Shown here: positions 16,877-25,453 of the stretch, piece by piece
How positions within the stretch are numbered: the first letter of the stretch is position 1
Layout of the letters: every line of letters begins with the position of its first letter
Source of the DNA: Acetoanaerobium noterae
GTDB lineage: Bacteria > Bacillota > Clostridia > Peptostreptococcales > Filifactoraceae
DNA length: 64,000 bases
NCBI RefSeq assembly: GCF_900168025.1
Contig: NZ_FUYN01000006.1
Coordinates: 144,816 to 208,815, forward strand
Direction of reading: 5' to 3'
Position numbers and translations under genes: made by a program
Notes under the pieces: model-generated
Databases searched by the model: none
The model's input: only the letters and a program-made list of their open reading frames with translations
Told to the model about the DNA's origin: nothing

Positions 16877-18166
16877 ATGTTTTTTCAAGAAACAAAAAAT
16901 CTACAACTGGCTGACATAGATGTTCCAGCTATTTTCTTTGAGCAAATTCTGCCTGTAATAGATGGAAAATTTGCCAAAATATATCTATATGCATATTATT
17001 TATTAGTTTCTTCTAAAGAAAATGAAATGATGGATAATCAAAGCTTTGCAAATAAATTGAAGCTATCCCTAGAAGAGGTATTAGAGGCTTGGGATTTTTT
17101 AGAAAGCTGTGGAGTAATAAAAAAGCATAGCTCTGACAACGCCTTGGCTTGGGATTTTAGCATAGAGTTTATCGACTTAAAAAACCTTTATCTTAATAAA
17201 TCCAATCTCAAAACTACAGTAAGCACAGACGAGCTTATTCTATTATCAAAAAATGAAAATCTAAAAGGCATGTTTGATAAAATAGAGGGAATCCTAAAAA
17301 GAATACTAAGCTACAACGAGCTTAGAACTATAAATGAGTTCATGAAGGAATACAACGTATCTACGGATTTAGTCATAGAGGCGTTTTCCTTTTCTGCCAG
17401 TATAAAAAAAATAAAAACTGTAGCTGGCTCCTTGTCTGTTCTTAGAACCTGGTATCTAGATGGTGTAAGAACCAAGGAAGACTTAGAACAACATCTTGAA
17501 AATAGGCATAAAAGGTACTTTACTTACCGCAAAATCCTATCCCTTCTTGGTGAGTACAGACTTCCTACAAAAGCAGAGGAAAAGCTCATGGATACTTGGG
17601 TTGACAATATGAACTTCTCTATGGAGGTAATTGAAAAAGCTTTTGAAAAATCTCTAGCAATTAAAAATCCAAACTTAAACTATGTAAATGGTATCCTTAA
17701 AAATTGGCATGAGAAGCTCGTAAAAAGAGGCTCTTCTCCTCATGTAAAGCCTGAAATAACAGCTTTAGAACATAGAACTAAGCTTATGGAGGCTATTAAA
17801 TTAGAAAATAGAATCATAACTGACAGCGAGGATAAAATGCTTCACTACCTGTATACAGCTTTTCCTTTAGATATCTGTCTTAGTGCTGTAGAGCATTTGA
17901 AATCCGTTAATGCGCTGCTTAGTATAGAAAGTCTTTTTACATTTTTAAATAGCCCTAGTCAAACTGCAAACGAATCCAGCTCTGAAACTATAAAGCTAGC
18001 TGAAAAAGCAGATGGAATAACTTTAAGTGAAATTCAAGATATAATAGATGAAAAACCAGCAAGGCAAGTATCAAAGACTAGACCTACTAAAGCCTCTACT
18101 CTTGTAAACTCAAAGCTCGATAACGAGGAGCTAGAAGCGAAGCTAATGAAAAAAAGGCAAAAATAA
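16877..18166 (+). CDS. DnaD-domain primosome protein
   Basis: A 429-residue protein. The N-terminal winged-helix DDBH1-like region (about 20-110: YYLLVSSKENEMMDNQSFA) is followed by two DnaD/DDBH2 repeats at about 135-215 (LSYNELRTINEFMKEYNVST, VLRTWYLDGV) and 220-290 (LPTKAEEKLMDTWVDNM, YVNGILKNWHEK). YxxxILxxW is the conserved DnaD motif. Together with the DnaC-like ATPase 52 bases downstream it should act in loading the DnaB helicase. Confidence 0.88.
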   Translation: MFFQETKNLQLADIDVPAIFFEQILPVIDGKFAKIYLYAYYLLVSSKENEMMDNQSFANKLKLSLEEVLEAWDFLESCGVIKKHSSDNALAWDFSIEFIDLKNLYLNKSNLKTTVSTDELILLSKNENLKGMFDKIEGILKRILSYNELRTINEFMKEYNVSTDLVIEAFSFSASIKKIKTVAGSLSVLRTWYLDGVRTKEDLEQHLENRHKRYFTYRKILSLLGEYRLPTKAEEKLMDTWVDNMNFSMEVIEKAFEKSLAIKNPNLNYVNGILKNWHEKLVKRGSSPHVKPEITALEHRTKLMEAIKLENRIITDSEDKMLHYLYTAFPLDICLSAVEHLKSVNALLSIESLFTFLNSPSQTANESSSETIKLAEKADGITLSEIQDIIDEKPARQVSKTRPTKASTLVNSKLDNEELEAKLMKKRQK

Positions 18167-18218
18167 ATCTAGTCAAAATTCATAGAATTTATTTATAGTA
18201 AAGAAAGTAGGCGAAATT

Positions 18219-19205
18219 ATGAAGGATCAGATTTTTAACAAAATACTATATGAATATCAGCTAAAAAGAGATAAAGCTCAAAAACAGCATGAGCAAAATA
18301 TATCTGTACTTCATAGTAGATTTCCTGAGCTTGCAAAGCTAGATGATGAAATTTACGAGCTAAACTTAAGACTGTCAAAGCTAGCTATAACAGGTGAAAG
18401 CGATAAGATGCCTGAGATAAAAGCAGCTATAGATGAAAAAATAGCGCAAAAGCATAAGCTTCTGGATTTACATGGGATTACTCCTCAAATGCTGAAGGTT
18501 CACCACGATTGCCAGCTATGTAAAGACACAGGGTTCATCGAAAAAAACGGGCTATATGAAAAATGTACCTGCTTAATTAATAGGCTGATACAAGAGGCTT
18601 ATAAAAACTCAAATATCACCGACAAAATAGAAAACGAAAACTTCAGTAACTTCGATATAAGCCTTTTTGATGATAATATTACAAATGAAGCCAAGTCACC
18701 AAAAGAAAATATGAAGTTTCTTAAGCAAATATCCTATGATTTTATTGAGAATTTTGGAAATAAAGACCAAAAGAGCCTTTTATTTTATGGGCCTCCAGGA
18801 CTCGGAAAAACTTTTTTATGTACCTCTATTGCCAAAGCTCTAATGGACAATAGCAAAACAGTGCTTTACTACAGCTCTTCTGAGCTATTTAACCGGTTAT
18901 CAGACTATACCTTTTCACGTGAAACCTTCTTAAAAACTAGCTCCAAGGAAATTCACGATTTAATCATGGATACTCAGCTTCTAATAATCGATGACCTAGG
19001 CTCTGAAATGACAAATAGCTTTGTAATAAACCAGCTTTTTAATATCTTAAACCTTCGAGAAATGCACGCTAGAAAGCTTATAATATCAACCAATTTGACT
19101 CCAAAGGAATTAAACGAGGTCTATGGAGACAGAATATTTTCAAGAATGGTCATGCATTTTGATTTTTATAAGTTCTACGGTAGTGATATAAGGTGGAAGC
19201 TTTAG
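18219..19205 (+). CDS. DnaC/DnaI-like helicase-loader ATPase
   Basis: A 328-residue AAA+ protein. An N-terminal zinc-binding region (about 85-120) carries C-x2-C...C-x-C (HDCQLCKDTGFIEKNGLYEK, then CTC), as in DnaI. Walker A is GPPGLGKTF, Walker B LLIIDDLGSE, and the C-terminus has GDRIFSRMV. It should bind DnaB and load it at the origin. It is downstream of the DnaD-like gene in one operon. The SD is weak. A parS-like site lies inside its coding sequence (18911-18926). Confidence 0.9.
   Translation: MKDQIFNKILYEYQLKRDKAQKQHEQNISVLHSRFPELAKLDDEIYELNLRLSKLAITGESDKMPEIKAAIDEKIAQKHKLLDLHGITPQMLKVHHDCQLCKDTGFIEKNGLYEKCTCLINRLIQEAYKNSNITDKIENENFSNFDISLFDDNITNEAKSPKENMKFLKQISYDFIENFGNKDQKSLLFYGPPGLGKTFLCTSIAKALMDNSKTVLYYSSSELFNRLSDYTFSRETFLKTSSKEIHDLIMDTQLLIIDDLGSEMTNSFVINQLFNILNLREMHARKLIISTNLTPKELNEVYGDRIFSRMVMHFDFYKFYGSDIRWKL
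18911..18926. promoter_or_regulatory. parS-like site (candidate 2)
   Basis: CTTTTCACGTGAAACC matches 13 of 16 positions of the bacterial parS consensus TGTTTCACGTGAAACA, including the complete inner TTTCACGTGAAAC except the outer G. It lies within the DnaC-like gene. ParB binding is inferred. Confidence 0.5.
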
Positions 19206-19209
19206 CATG

Positions 19210-19246
19210 AACCCCCCACCACTGATACATTAGTTCAGTGAGGGTT
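19210..19246 (+). terminator. Probable terminator after the DnaC-like gene
   Basis: An imperfect hairpin with arms AACCC..CACTGA and TCAGTG.GGGTT, loop of about 9 bases, follows the stop by 5 bases. The T run is weak. The remaining bases up to 19386 show no feature that I can support. Confidence 0.4.
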
Positions 19247-19386
19247 TCCTATCATTAAAAACTAGGTATTTCAGTGACAAAGAAGGTTTACTTTTTTATT
19301 TCATACAGAGTATGTGAATATACTAAGCTTTATAAATACAATTCCGTTTCTAATTTTTCTTGGATCTATATAATTTCATAATACAA

Positions 19387-19437
19387 AACCCCTTTACTTA
19401 AAGACAGCTACAAGCTTCTTTCTTTAGTAAAGGGGTT
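19387..19437 (-). terminator. Terminator of the FNT gene
   Basis: Twelve-base perfect arms (AACCCCTTTACT, 19387-19398, and its complement 19426-19437) with inner pairing TTAAAG/CTTT, followed on the minus strand by TTTTGTAT. It lies just behind the FNT stop. Confidence 0.75.
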
Positions 19438-19445
19438 AGTTTATA

Positions 19446-20213
19446 TTAGCTTTCTTTTCCCATATAGAAGTATGAAGCTCCTAGAAGCAATGCTCCTCCT
19501 ATAAAGTTTCCTAGTGTAACAGGAATCATATTCTGAAAAACTCCCATAAGTGATACAGTCTCTGGATGAGGCATGAATAGTGCAGTTGCAAATATTGTCA
19601 TGTTGGCTACACTATGCTCAAATCCACTCGTAATAAAAGCAAACAAACACCAAAACACCATAATAAGCTTGCCTGATTCGCTCTTCATCTTAATTGAGCA
19701 AAGCACTGCTAAGCAAACTAGCAGGTTACACAAGATACCATTTACTAAAAGCGGTATAAAATCACCATTCATTTTAGTAGCTGCAGTTTTAAGTATAAAA
19801 GCTCCTGTAGGTGTAGCTGCTGCATTTGTAAGTGACAATAAAAGTCCTAGTAATGTAGAGCCTATAGCGTTTCCAATAAAGCTCCAAACCCAGATGTTAG
19901 CAGAGTCTTTCCATGTAACTTTTTTATCAAGTGCGCCTACCGTAAGTATCATATTATTTCCTGTAAAAAGCTCTGAGCCAGCCATGATAACTAGACTAAG
20001 TGCAATACCAAAGGAAAGTCCCATAAGCATTTTTGTAAAAGGAAAATTACTTTCTGAGCCAAGTCCCCCTATAGTCATAATTAGGAAAATTCCAAAACCA
20101 ACATAGGCTCCTGCCCACATAGATGCTATCAAATATTTTATGATTCCAGATTTGTAAAAATTAACTTTTTTAACAGCAACCTCTGATAGTAGATTCTTCG
20201 TTTCTGTAAACAA
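19446..20213 (-). CDS. Formate/nitrite transporter (FNT) family channel
   Basis: A 255-residue protein with six membrane helices and FNT signatures: an AGAYVGFGIFL-like first helix, AGSELFTGNNM (the conserved SELFTGN loop), NLLVCLAVL and SGFEHSVANM (conserved H in the pore). FNT channels carry formate, nitrite or hydrosulfide with protons; the substrate cannot be decided. It is monocistronic with its own terminator, and a CRP/FNR-like palindrome lies upstream. Confidence 0.92.
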   Translation of the reverse strand: MFTETKNLLSEVAVKKVNFYKSGIIKYLIASMWAGAYVGFGIFLIMTIGGLGSESNFPFTKMLMGLSFGIALSLVIMAGSELFTGNNMILTVGALDKKVTWKDSANIWVWSFIGNAIGSTLLGLLLSLTNAAATPTGAFILKTAATKMNGDFIPLLVNGILCNLLVCLAVLCSIKMKSESGKLIMVFWCLFAFITSGFEHSVANMTIFATALFMPHPETVSLMGVFQNMIPVTLGNFIGGALLLGASYFYMGKES

Positions 20214-20280
20214 ATTATTTCCTCCTTTATCGTGATTTTTTTAACGTGACATAATCTTAACATTATTTTTATATCCTTAA

Positions 20281-20296
20281 TGTGATAAAAGTCACA
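20281..20296. promoter_or_regulatory. CRP/FNR-type operator upstream of the FNT gene
   Basis: TGTGA-TAAAAG-TCACA is a perfect dyad of CRP/FNR type (TGTGA-N6-TCACA), centred 75 bases before the FNT start. A -10-like GATTAT (minus strand, 20256-20251) would put the centre at about -44, near the usual class II activator position. The regulator is unknown. Confidence 0.5.
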
Positions 20297-20413
20297 CTAA
20301 ATTGAAAATAATATACATAATTTTAATATTTTTAACAAAGCCATAATAGTTGAGTTCAAAAATATTGATAAAATGAACATGGAATTTACATATATTGTTT
20401 CAGGAGGTCAAAG

Positions 20414-22150
20414 GTGGAAAAGGAAAACGAACTTATAAGGATTTTAGAAGGCGAGTTTATACGCCCAGTATTTCAGCCCATAGTATCACTTCGAACAGGA
20501 GATGTCCTAGGCTATGAAGCACTCAGTCGCATAACTCTTCCTGATTCTACACTTAATATAGAAGAATTATTTCATCTAGCTTCTGAAAGAAAGCGCCTTT
20601 GGGAACTAGAAAAGCTCTGCAGAAAGAAAGCTCTAGAAGCAGCTATAGACAAACCTTTAAGAACTAAATTATTTCTCAATGTAGATGCAAATATAATTCA
20701 CGACCCTGACCTTAAAAGCGGATTTACTTGGCAGCAATTAGCTCAGTTTAAAATCGACCCCGAGGATATAGTTTTCGAAATAACAGAAAAAAACGCTGTA
20801 AATTCAGTAGATGTTTTCATCGCTTCAATTGAGCATTATCGAAGCCAGAACTTTAAGATAGGAATAGATGATTTTGGTTCAGGATATTCAGGACTAAACA
20901 GAGTCTGTGCTTTTTCTCCAGATTACATCAAGCTAGATATGGATTTGATAAGAGACATAGATAAGGATCCTATAAAAAAATCTGCCGTGTCTGCAACTAT
21001 AAACTTTTGCAAGGAGGCAGGAATAAGAGTAATAGCGGAAGGTGTAGAAACACTAGAGGAGCTGAAAGTGCTTATATACCTAGGCGCAGATTACGCTCAG
21101 GGATATTATTTATCAAAACCAAATAGTGAGTTCTTAGCTCCTAACTTCGATACCACATTTCAAATCACTAGCTGTCACAATAAAGCTAAGCCTCATTCAA
21201 AGGGACATATATTTGGAAAAATATCAGAAATTGGAACTGTAAATAAAACCGTTCTATTTAATAAGCCTTCTATTTTAGTTTACGATGCCATGAAGGAAGA
21301 TTCTGCTATATCAGAGTTTTTTGTGGTCGATGAGTCTAATAAAGTATGTGGGATACTTCCTAGGAGGCATATTTTAGAAAAATTCAGTGGTGAATATGGA
21401 TACAACCTCAATAAAAAAACTAAAATAAGCGATATCATGATAAAGGATTTTCTAGCAGTAGACGAGGCTATGGGAATAGATGAAGTTGCAAATCTTTCTA
21501 TGGAAAGACAAGCTTCATGTATTTACGACTCCGTTGCTGTCACCAGTAATCAAGAATATAAAAGCACTGTTACAGTTAAGGATTTGCTTCTCGCCGCCGT
21601 TTCTCTTCAAGTAAAACGAGCTGCTGACTCCAATCCCCTTACTGGTCTTCCTGGCAATAACCAAATTCAAGAGATGATTATAAATACCTTTGTAAAAACC
21701 TCTCCTTGGTCAATTGCTTACTTTGATATGGATAATTTCAAAGCCTACAATGATGCTTATGGTTTTAGCAATGGAGATTTAATGATTAAGGCTCTGGCCG
21801 ATTCCATGAGAAAATGTTGCTATGAAGGTATCTTTATTGGACATATTGGTGGAGATGACTTTGTTGTTATAGTAAATAACCACAACGCTCAAGAGCTATG
21901 TAGCTACATATGTAAGACCTTTAGAGAAGCTATCTGCTTTTTATACCATCCCGACGACTGGAAAAGAGGATATATAGTTTCTAAAAACAGGAGCGGCTTT
22001 ACTCAAACCTTTCCTATCGTGACTCTTTCTATTGCAATAGTTACAAATAAAGCCTTCCAGCCTTCTGATATAGAAGAGCTCTCAAGTATGATTGCTGAAA
22101 TCAAGAAAAAATGCAAGCAAACAGATGGAGATGTAATAATAGTCGTATAA
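20414..22150 (+). CDS. EAL-CBS-GGDEF c-di-GMP signalling protein
   Basis: A 578-residue soluble protein starting at GTG with AGGAGG 6 bases upstream. The EAL domain (about 10-240) looks active: YEALSRI, LNVDANI, FEITEKN, GIDDFGSGYSGLN, IKLDMDLI, AEGVET, QGYY. A CBS pair (about 265-395) follows. The C-terminal GGDEF domain (about 405-578) has GGDDF, a one-residue change from GGDEF, and no RxxD inhibitory site at the usual position. It is most likely a phosphodiesterase with a nucleotide-sensing CBS unit; the cyclase or sensory role of GGDDF is uncertain. Confidence 0.9.
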   Translation: MEKENELIRILEGEFIRPVFQPIVSLRTGDVLGYEALSRITLPDSTLNIEELFHLASERKRLWELEKLCRKKALEAAIDKPLRTKLFLNVDANIIHDPDLKSGFTWQQLAQFKIDPEDIVFEITEKNAVNSVDVFIASIEHYRSQNFKIGIDDFGSGYSGLNRVCAFSPDYIKLDMDLIRDIDKDPIKKSAVSATINFCKEAGIRVIAEGVETLEELKVLIYLGADYAQGYYLSKPNSEFLAPNFDTTFQITSCHNKAKPHSKGHIFGKISEIGTVNKTVLFNKPSILVYDAMKEDSAISEFFVVDESNKVCGILPRRHILEKFSGEYGYNLNKKTKISDIMIKDFLAVDEAMGIDEVANLSMERQASCIYDSVAVTSNQEYKSTVTVKDLLLAAVSLQVKRAADSNPLTGLPGNNQIQEMIINTFVKTSPWSIAYFDMDNFKAYNDAYGFSNGDLMIKALADSMRKCCYEGIFIGHIGGDDFVVIVNNHNAQELCSYICKTFREAICFLYHPDDWKRGYIVSKNRSGFTQTFPIVTLSIAIVTNKAFQPSDIEELSSMIAEIKKKCKQTDGDVIIVV

Positions 22151-22152
22151 AA

Positions 22153-23301
22153 CTATAGGCAGGGAAGCCTTATTGATATTATAAATTCTCCTTCTTCATG
22201 ACTTAGGCAATAAATGCTCCCGCTATGTGCCTCAATAATCTTTCTTACTATTGAAAGACCCAAGCCTGCTCCCTGAGAGCTTAGATTTTCAGAGCCTTTT
22301 AGTCTTGTAAAAGGCTCTGTTAGCATATGTAGATTTTTTAGCTCTATTTTACTCCTATTTGAAAACAAGATATCTACAAAAGCATCCTTACGTTTGCATG
22401 AAACCTTAAATACAGCTCCTTCTTGATGATATTTCATTACGTTATCCAAAATATTATAAAAAGCTCTTCTTAATTCCATCTCATTTCCTAATATTAAAAT
22501 CTCTTCATCTGGTATCTCAAGCTCGGTAGTAAGTCCTTTAAGCTCTAGCTCCCTTAAGTTTTCAATTAATACATTTTTTAATAACTCACTAAAATCTACT
22601 TTACTACGCTCCAATGAATACTCTGCTGACTCAAGCTTTGCCAGCTCAAATAAATTCATTACTAGATTATTAGCTCTACTTGAATTTTCTTTTATTATCT
22701 CTAGGTACCTTTTCTGATTATAATCTTTTGTCTCTGATAGCATCATATCAATATAGCCGTCAATGCTCATGAGAGGATTTTTTAAGTCGTGCGATATATC
22801 CAAAATCAAATTTTTTCTTATCTTCTCACTTGCCTGAGTTTTATTTATTTCTTCATTAATTTTATTTGCCATGATAGAAAAAGCTTCCTTTACCTGAGCA
22901 AACTCTGTTATATCTTCCTGATAATCATAAAAATTATAATCTTCATTCCTAATTTTCTGTGTGAGAATCTTCAAATAAGACAAAGATTCTTCTAGTTTTT
23001 TTGAAGTATATTTAGAATAGATAAAAGTAAATAACCATAAAAGCCCAATAAGCACAATAAAAGACAAAGCAACTGCTATTCCAACACTAGTTGCACTATT
23101 TTGATTTTCAAATACAATTAATATATGACTAGCATGAAAATATACGTCTTTATCTTCTAGCCCTTTACCTTCATAGTACTTCTCAATGTACCTAATTATT
23201 TTAGTAAATCCGACAAACCACATAACTAAAAGAGATATAGTAATAGATAAATATATAGTGTACTTCTTTTTGAAAACATCTGATAGCGCAACCATCTTCA
23301 T
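22153..23301 (-). CDS. Membrane sensor histidine kinase
   Basis: A 382-residue kinase with membrane helices at about 14-33 and 75-97, a short extracytoplasmic loop of about 40 residues, HisKA with ISHDLKNPLMSIDGYID and HATPase_c ending GAGLGLSIVRKIIEAHSG. Its likely partner is the response regulator at 24407, but a CPBP protease gene lies between them. It is convergent with the EAL gene, the two stops lying 2 bases apart. The short loop suggests intramembrane-sensing, as in bacitracin/antimicrobial-stress kinases. Confidence 0.9.
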   Translation of the reverse strand: MKMVALSDVFKKKYTIYLSITISLLVMWFVGFTKIIRYIEKYYEGKGLEDKDVYFHASHILIVFENQNSATSVGIAVALSFIVLIGLLWLFTFIYSKYTSKKLEESLSYLKILTQKIRNEDYNFYDYQEDITEFAQVKEAFSIMANKINEEINKTQASEKIRKNLILDISHDLKNPLMSIDGYIDMMLSETKDYNQKRYLEIIKENSSRANNLVMNLFELAKLESAEYSLERSKVDFSELLKNVLIENLRELELKGLTTELEIPDEEILILGNEMELRRAFYNILDNVMKYHQEGAVFKVSCKRKDAFVDILFSNRSKIELKNLHMLTEPFTRLKGSENLSSQGAGLGLSIVRKIIEAHSGSIYCLSHEEGEFIISIRLPCL

Positions 23302-23343
23302 TTAGTTCACCCATTTCTCTTTTAGTGGTCTATCTGTTCAAAT

Positions 23344-24273
23344 CTACCCAGCTATATTGGCATTATAACTAGCTTCATTCAGCCTTTTTACTTTTACTTT
23401 TCTCATCATAATATAAGCTGAAGCTAATAAACCCAAAGTAAATAATACATACTGGATGCTTTGCGATATAAAATTACTTTGAGTCATTACAGTGAGCTTA
23501 TCCATCTCATATATTATATCTGATGGAATAAAAATATAAAACGATAACTGGGCAAAATCTATAATAGCGTGAACTAAAATCAAGGCCCAAATATTCTTAC
23601 ATCTAAGATATAATACTGCGCTAAATATCCCAAATGCAGTAGCATATATAACTTGAAACACTATAGCCCATTTATCTGCACCATAAGTGGCACTGGTTAA
23701 GTTAATTAAATGAAAAAGTCCAAAAGGCAGCGCAGATATAATTACAGCCTTATATAGCCCCTTACGTGAATTTCCCCATTTTTCTAGCATATTAAGAAAT
23801 ATAACTCCTCGACATAAAGTCTCTTCGAACACTCCAATCATAAGGCAGGTTAGGCTTACTAAAAGCGCTAAACCTATTCCTTTAAAGCTCCAATCGCTCC
23901 AACTAAAAACGCCTGCCTCTATGCTGATTTTTAGGGTGTCCATCATAGAATAAGCTACTATTCCCCAGCTAAGCAAAATTACTCCTAGTCCTAATATTAG
24001 ACCTTTTTTTAGACCCTTTGTTGTTTTTATTCCTGAAATTTCAAATGTGCCTAAATATATCATCATCGGAAAAGTAAATAATCCAATAGCCGCTATTCTT
24101 TTTGCATCACTGATTAATAGGTTAAGTGTTGGATTTCCGTTTAAATATAGCTCAAGAGCTTTCTCGCTAGGCATGAGCTTTTCTACTGAAAAATAGATTG
24201 CGAGAAAAGCTATACAGCTAATCATTGCAGTGATTATGACATGATTTTTTAAAAATTCTTTAGTTTTATTCAT
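23344..24273 (-). CDS. CPBP-family (CAAX/bacteriocin-processing) intramembrane protease
   Basis: A 309-residue protein with about eight membrane helices. It has the three catalytic motifs of the CPBP (Abi) family: EETLCRG (EExxxR), FGLFHL and HAIIDFAQ. Members act as intramembrane endopeptidases in prenyl-protein processing or in self-immunity to bacteriocins. It lies between a response regulator and a histidine kinase on the same strand, 43 bases before the kinase. A strong terminator separates it from the regulator. Confidence 0.88.
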   Translation of the reverse strand: MNKTKEFLKNHVIITAMISCIAFLAIYFSVEKLMPSEKALELYLNGNPTLNLLISDAKRIAAIGLFTFPMMIYLGTFEISGIKTTKGLKKGLILGLGVILLSWGIVAYSMMDTLKISIEAGVFSWSDWSFKGIGLALLVSLTCLMIGVFEETLCRGVIFLNMLEKWGNSRKGLYKAVIISALPFGLFHLINLTSATYGADKWAIVFQVIYATAFGIFSAVLYLRCKNIWALILVHAIIDFAQLSFYIFIPSDIIYEMDKLTVMTQSNFISQSIQYVLFTLGLLASAYIMMRKVKVKRLNEASYNANIAG

Positions 24274-24362
24274 TTTTATCTCCTTTTACAATAAGAACTC
24301 TACAAATTAATACGATAAAATATTGCCAGTTGGCTCTAGAAACCTTAATTCACAAATAAAAA

Positions 24363-24393
24363 AGCAGCTGATGACACTATCTTATCAGCTGCT
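24363..24393 (-). terminator. Strong terminator between response regulator and CPBP gene
   Basis: Perfect 10-bp arms (24363-24372 and 24384-24393, core AGCAGCTGAT) with an 11-base loop and a run of T on the minus strand. It lies 14 bases after the regulator stop and about 90 bases before the CPBP start. Confidence 0.88.
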
Positions 24394-24406
24394 GATTTCA
24401 TACAAA

Positions 24407-25105
24407 TTAAACGATTCTTACATCAACCTTAAATTTATATCCCAATCCTCTTATAGTATAAATGTATTTTCTATCCTTATTTTCAATTTTACTTCTAAGC
24501 CTGCTAATAGTAACAGTGATAGTGTTGTCATCAAAATAATATTCATCGTCCCAAACCTGCTTATAGAGTTGCTTCTTAGTTACTACTTTATCAGGATTTT
24601 TTAAAAAATAAGCTAAAAGCTTAAATTCTTTTGCTAAAAGTTTTATCTCTTTACCGTCAAGGGTGATTTCGCACTTGTCTTCATCCAATATAAACTCCCC
24701 TAGCTGGATATTTTCAGATATTATAGTACAATATCCATCATATATCTTAGTTCTTCTAAGCTGAGCTTCTATTCTAGCTACAAGCTCATTAATATTGACA
24801 GGCTTTACTACATAATCATCTGCACCTATGCCTAGTCCCCATATCTTATCTACATCGTCATTTCTAGCCGATAAGAAAATTACTGGTATATTACTTGTTT
24901 TTCTTATCTCTTTGACTAAACTCAGTCCATCTAGATGAGGCATCATAATATCAGAAACTACAATATCTGCTGACGTACGACTTAGTAATCTAAGAGCCTC
25001 ATATCCATCACCAGCAGTAAAAGTTTCATATCCCCTTTTTTTCATAGTCTCATCTATGAGATTTCTAATATCTGCTTCATCCTCCACAATCAAAACTTTA
25101 TACAT
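24407..25105 (-). CDS. OmpR-family response regulator
   Basis: A 232-residue regulator: receiver with E8/D9, phospho-D52 (VSDIMMPHLDG), T/S (LSARND) and K (VKPVN), then an OmpR winged helix (TKKQLYKQVWDDEYYFDDNT, ISRLRSKIE). GTG 25117 is possible, but AGGTGGG lies 8 bases before ATG 25105. It probably pairs with the kinase at 22153 and may control the CPBP gene between them. Confidence 0.93.
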   Translation of the reverse strand: MYKVLIVEDEADIRNLIDETMKKRGYETFTAGDGYEALRLLSRTSADIVVSDIMMPHLDGLSLVKEIRKTSNIPVIFLSARNDDVDKIWGLGIGADDYVVKPVNINELVARIEAQLRRTKIYDGYCTIISENIQLGEFILDEDKCEITLDGKEIKLLAKEFKLLAYFLKNPDKVVTKKQLYKQVWDDEYYFDDNTITVTISRLRSKIENKDRKYIYTIRGLGYKFKVDVRIV

Positions 25106-25148
25106 CCCAACACCCACCTATGTTTTCTTTTTACTTTTTTATACAACA

Positions 25149-25177
25149 AAAAAGCCCTTGAAATCAAGGACTTTTTT
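25149..25177 (-). terminator. Terminator of the tRNA operon
   Basis: A hairpin GTCCTTGA-TT-TCAAGGGC (minus strand) with A and T tracts on both sides, about 28 bases past the tRNA-Leu 3' end. Confidence 0.85.
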
Positions 25178-25204
25178 GGTACCATCAATACTGGATTGAT
25201 TTAT

Positions 25205-25288
25205 TGGTGCGGATGGAGGGACTTGAACCCCCACGCACAAGGCGCTAGATCCTAAGTCTAGTGCGTCTGCCAATTCCGCCACATCCGC
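25205..25288 (-). tRNA. tRNA-Leu (anticodon UAG)
   Basis: An 84-base cloverleaf on the minus strand. The acceptor stem GCGGATG/CATCCGC carries an encoded CCA. The anticodon loop CTTAGGA gives UAG, and the variable arm (CGCCTTGTGCG) is long, as in tRNA-Leu. The T loop is GTTCAAGTC. It is the last gene of the tRNA operon. Confidence 0.95.
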
Positions 25289-25291
25289 ATG

Positions 25292-25367
25292 TGGTGGGCC
25301 CAACAGGGCTCGAACCTGTGACCCCCTGCTTGTAAGGCAGGTGCTCTCCCAGCTGAGCTATGAGCCC
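25292..25367 (-). tRNA. tRNA-Val (anticodon UAC)
   Basis: A 76-base cloverleaf on the minus strand with acceptor GGGCTCA/TGGGCCC plus A-CCA, anticodon stem CCTGC/GCAGG around CTTACAA giving UAC, and T loop GTTCGAGCC. Confidence 0.95.
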
Positions 25368-25372
25368 ACAAA

Positions 25373-25447
25373 TGGTGACCCCTAGGGGAATCGAACCCCT
25401 GTTACCGCCGTGAAAGGGCGGTGTCTTGACCGCTTGACCAAGGGGCC
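25373..25447 (-). tRNA. tRNA-Glu (anticodon UUC)
   Basis: A 75-base cloverleaf on the minus strand with acceptor GGCCCCT/AGGGGTC plus A-CCA, anticodon stem CCGCC/GGCGG around CTTTCAC giving UUC, and T loop GTTCGATTC. Confidence 0.95.
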
Positions 25448-25453
25448 TTAAGC

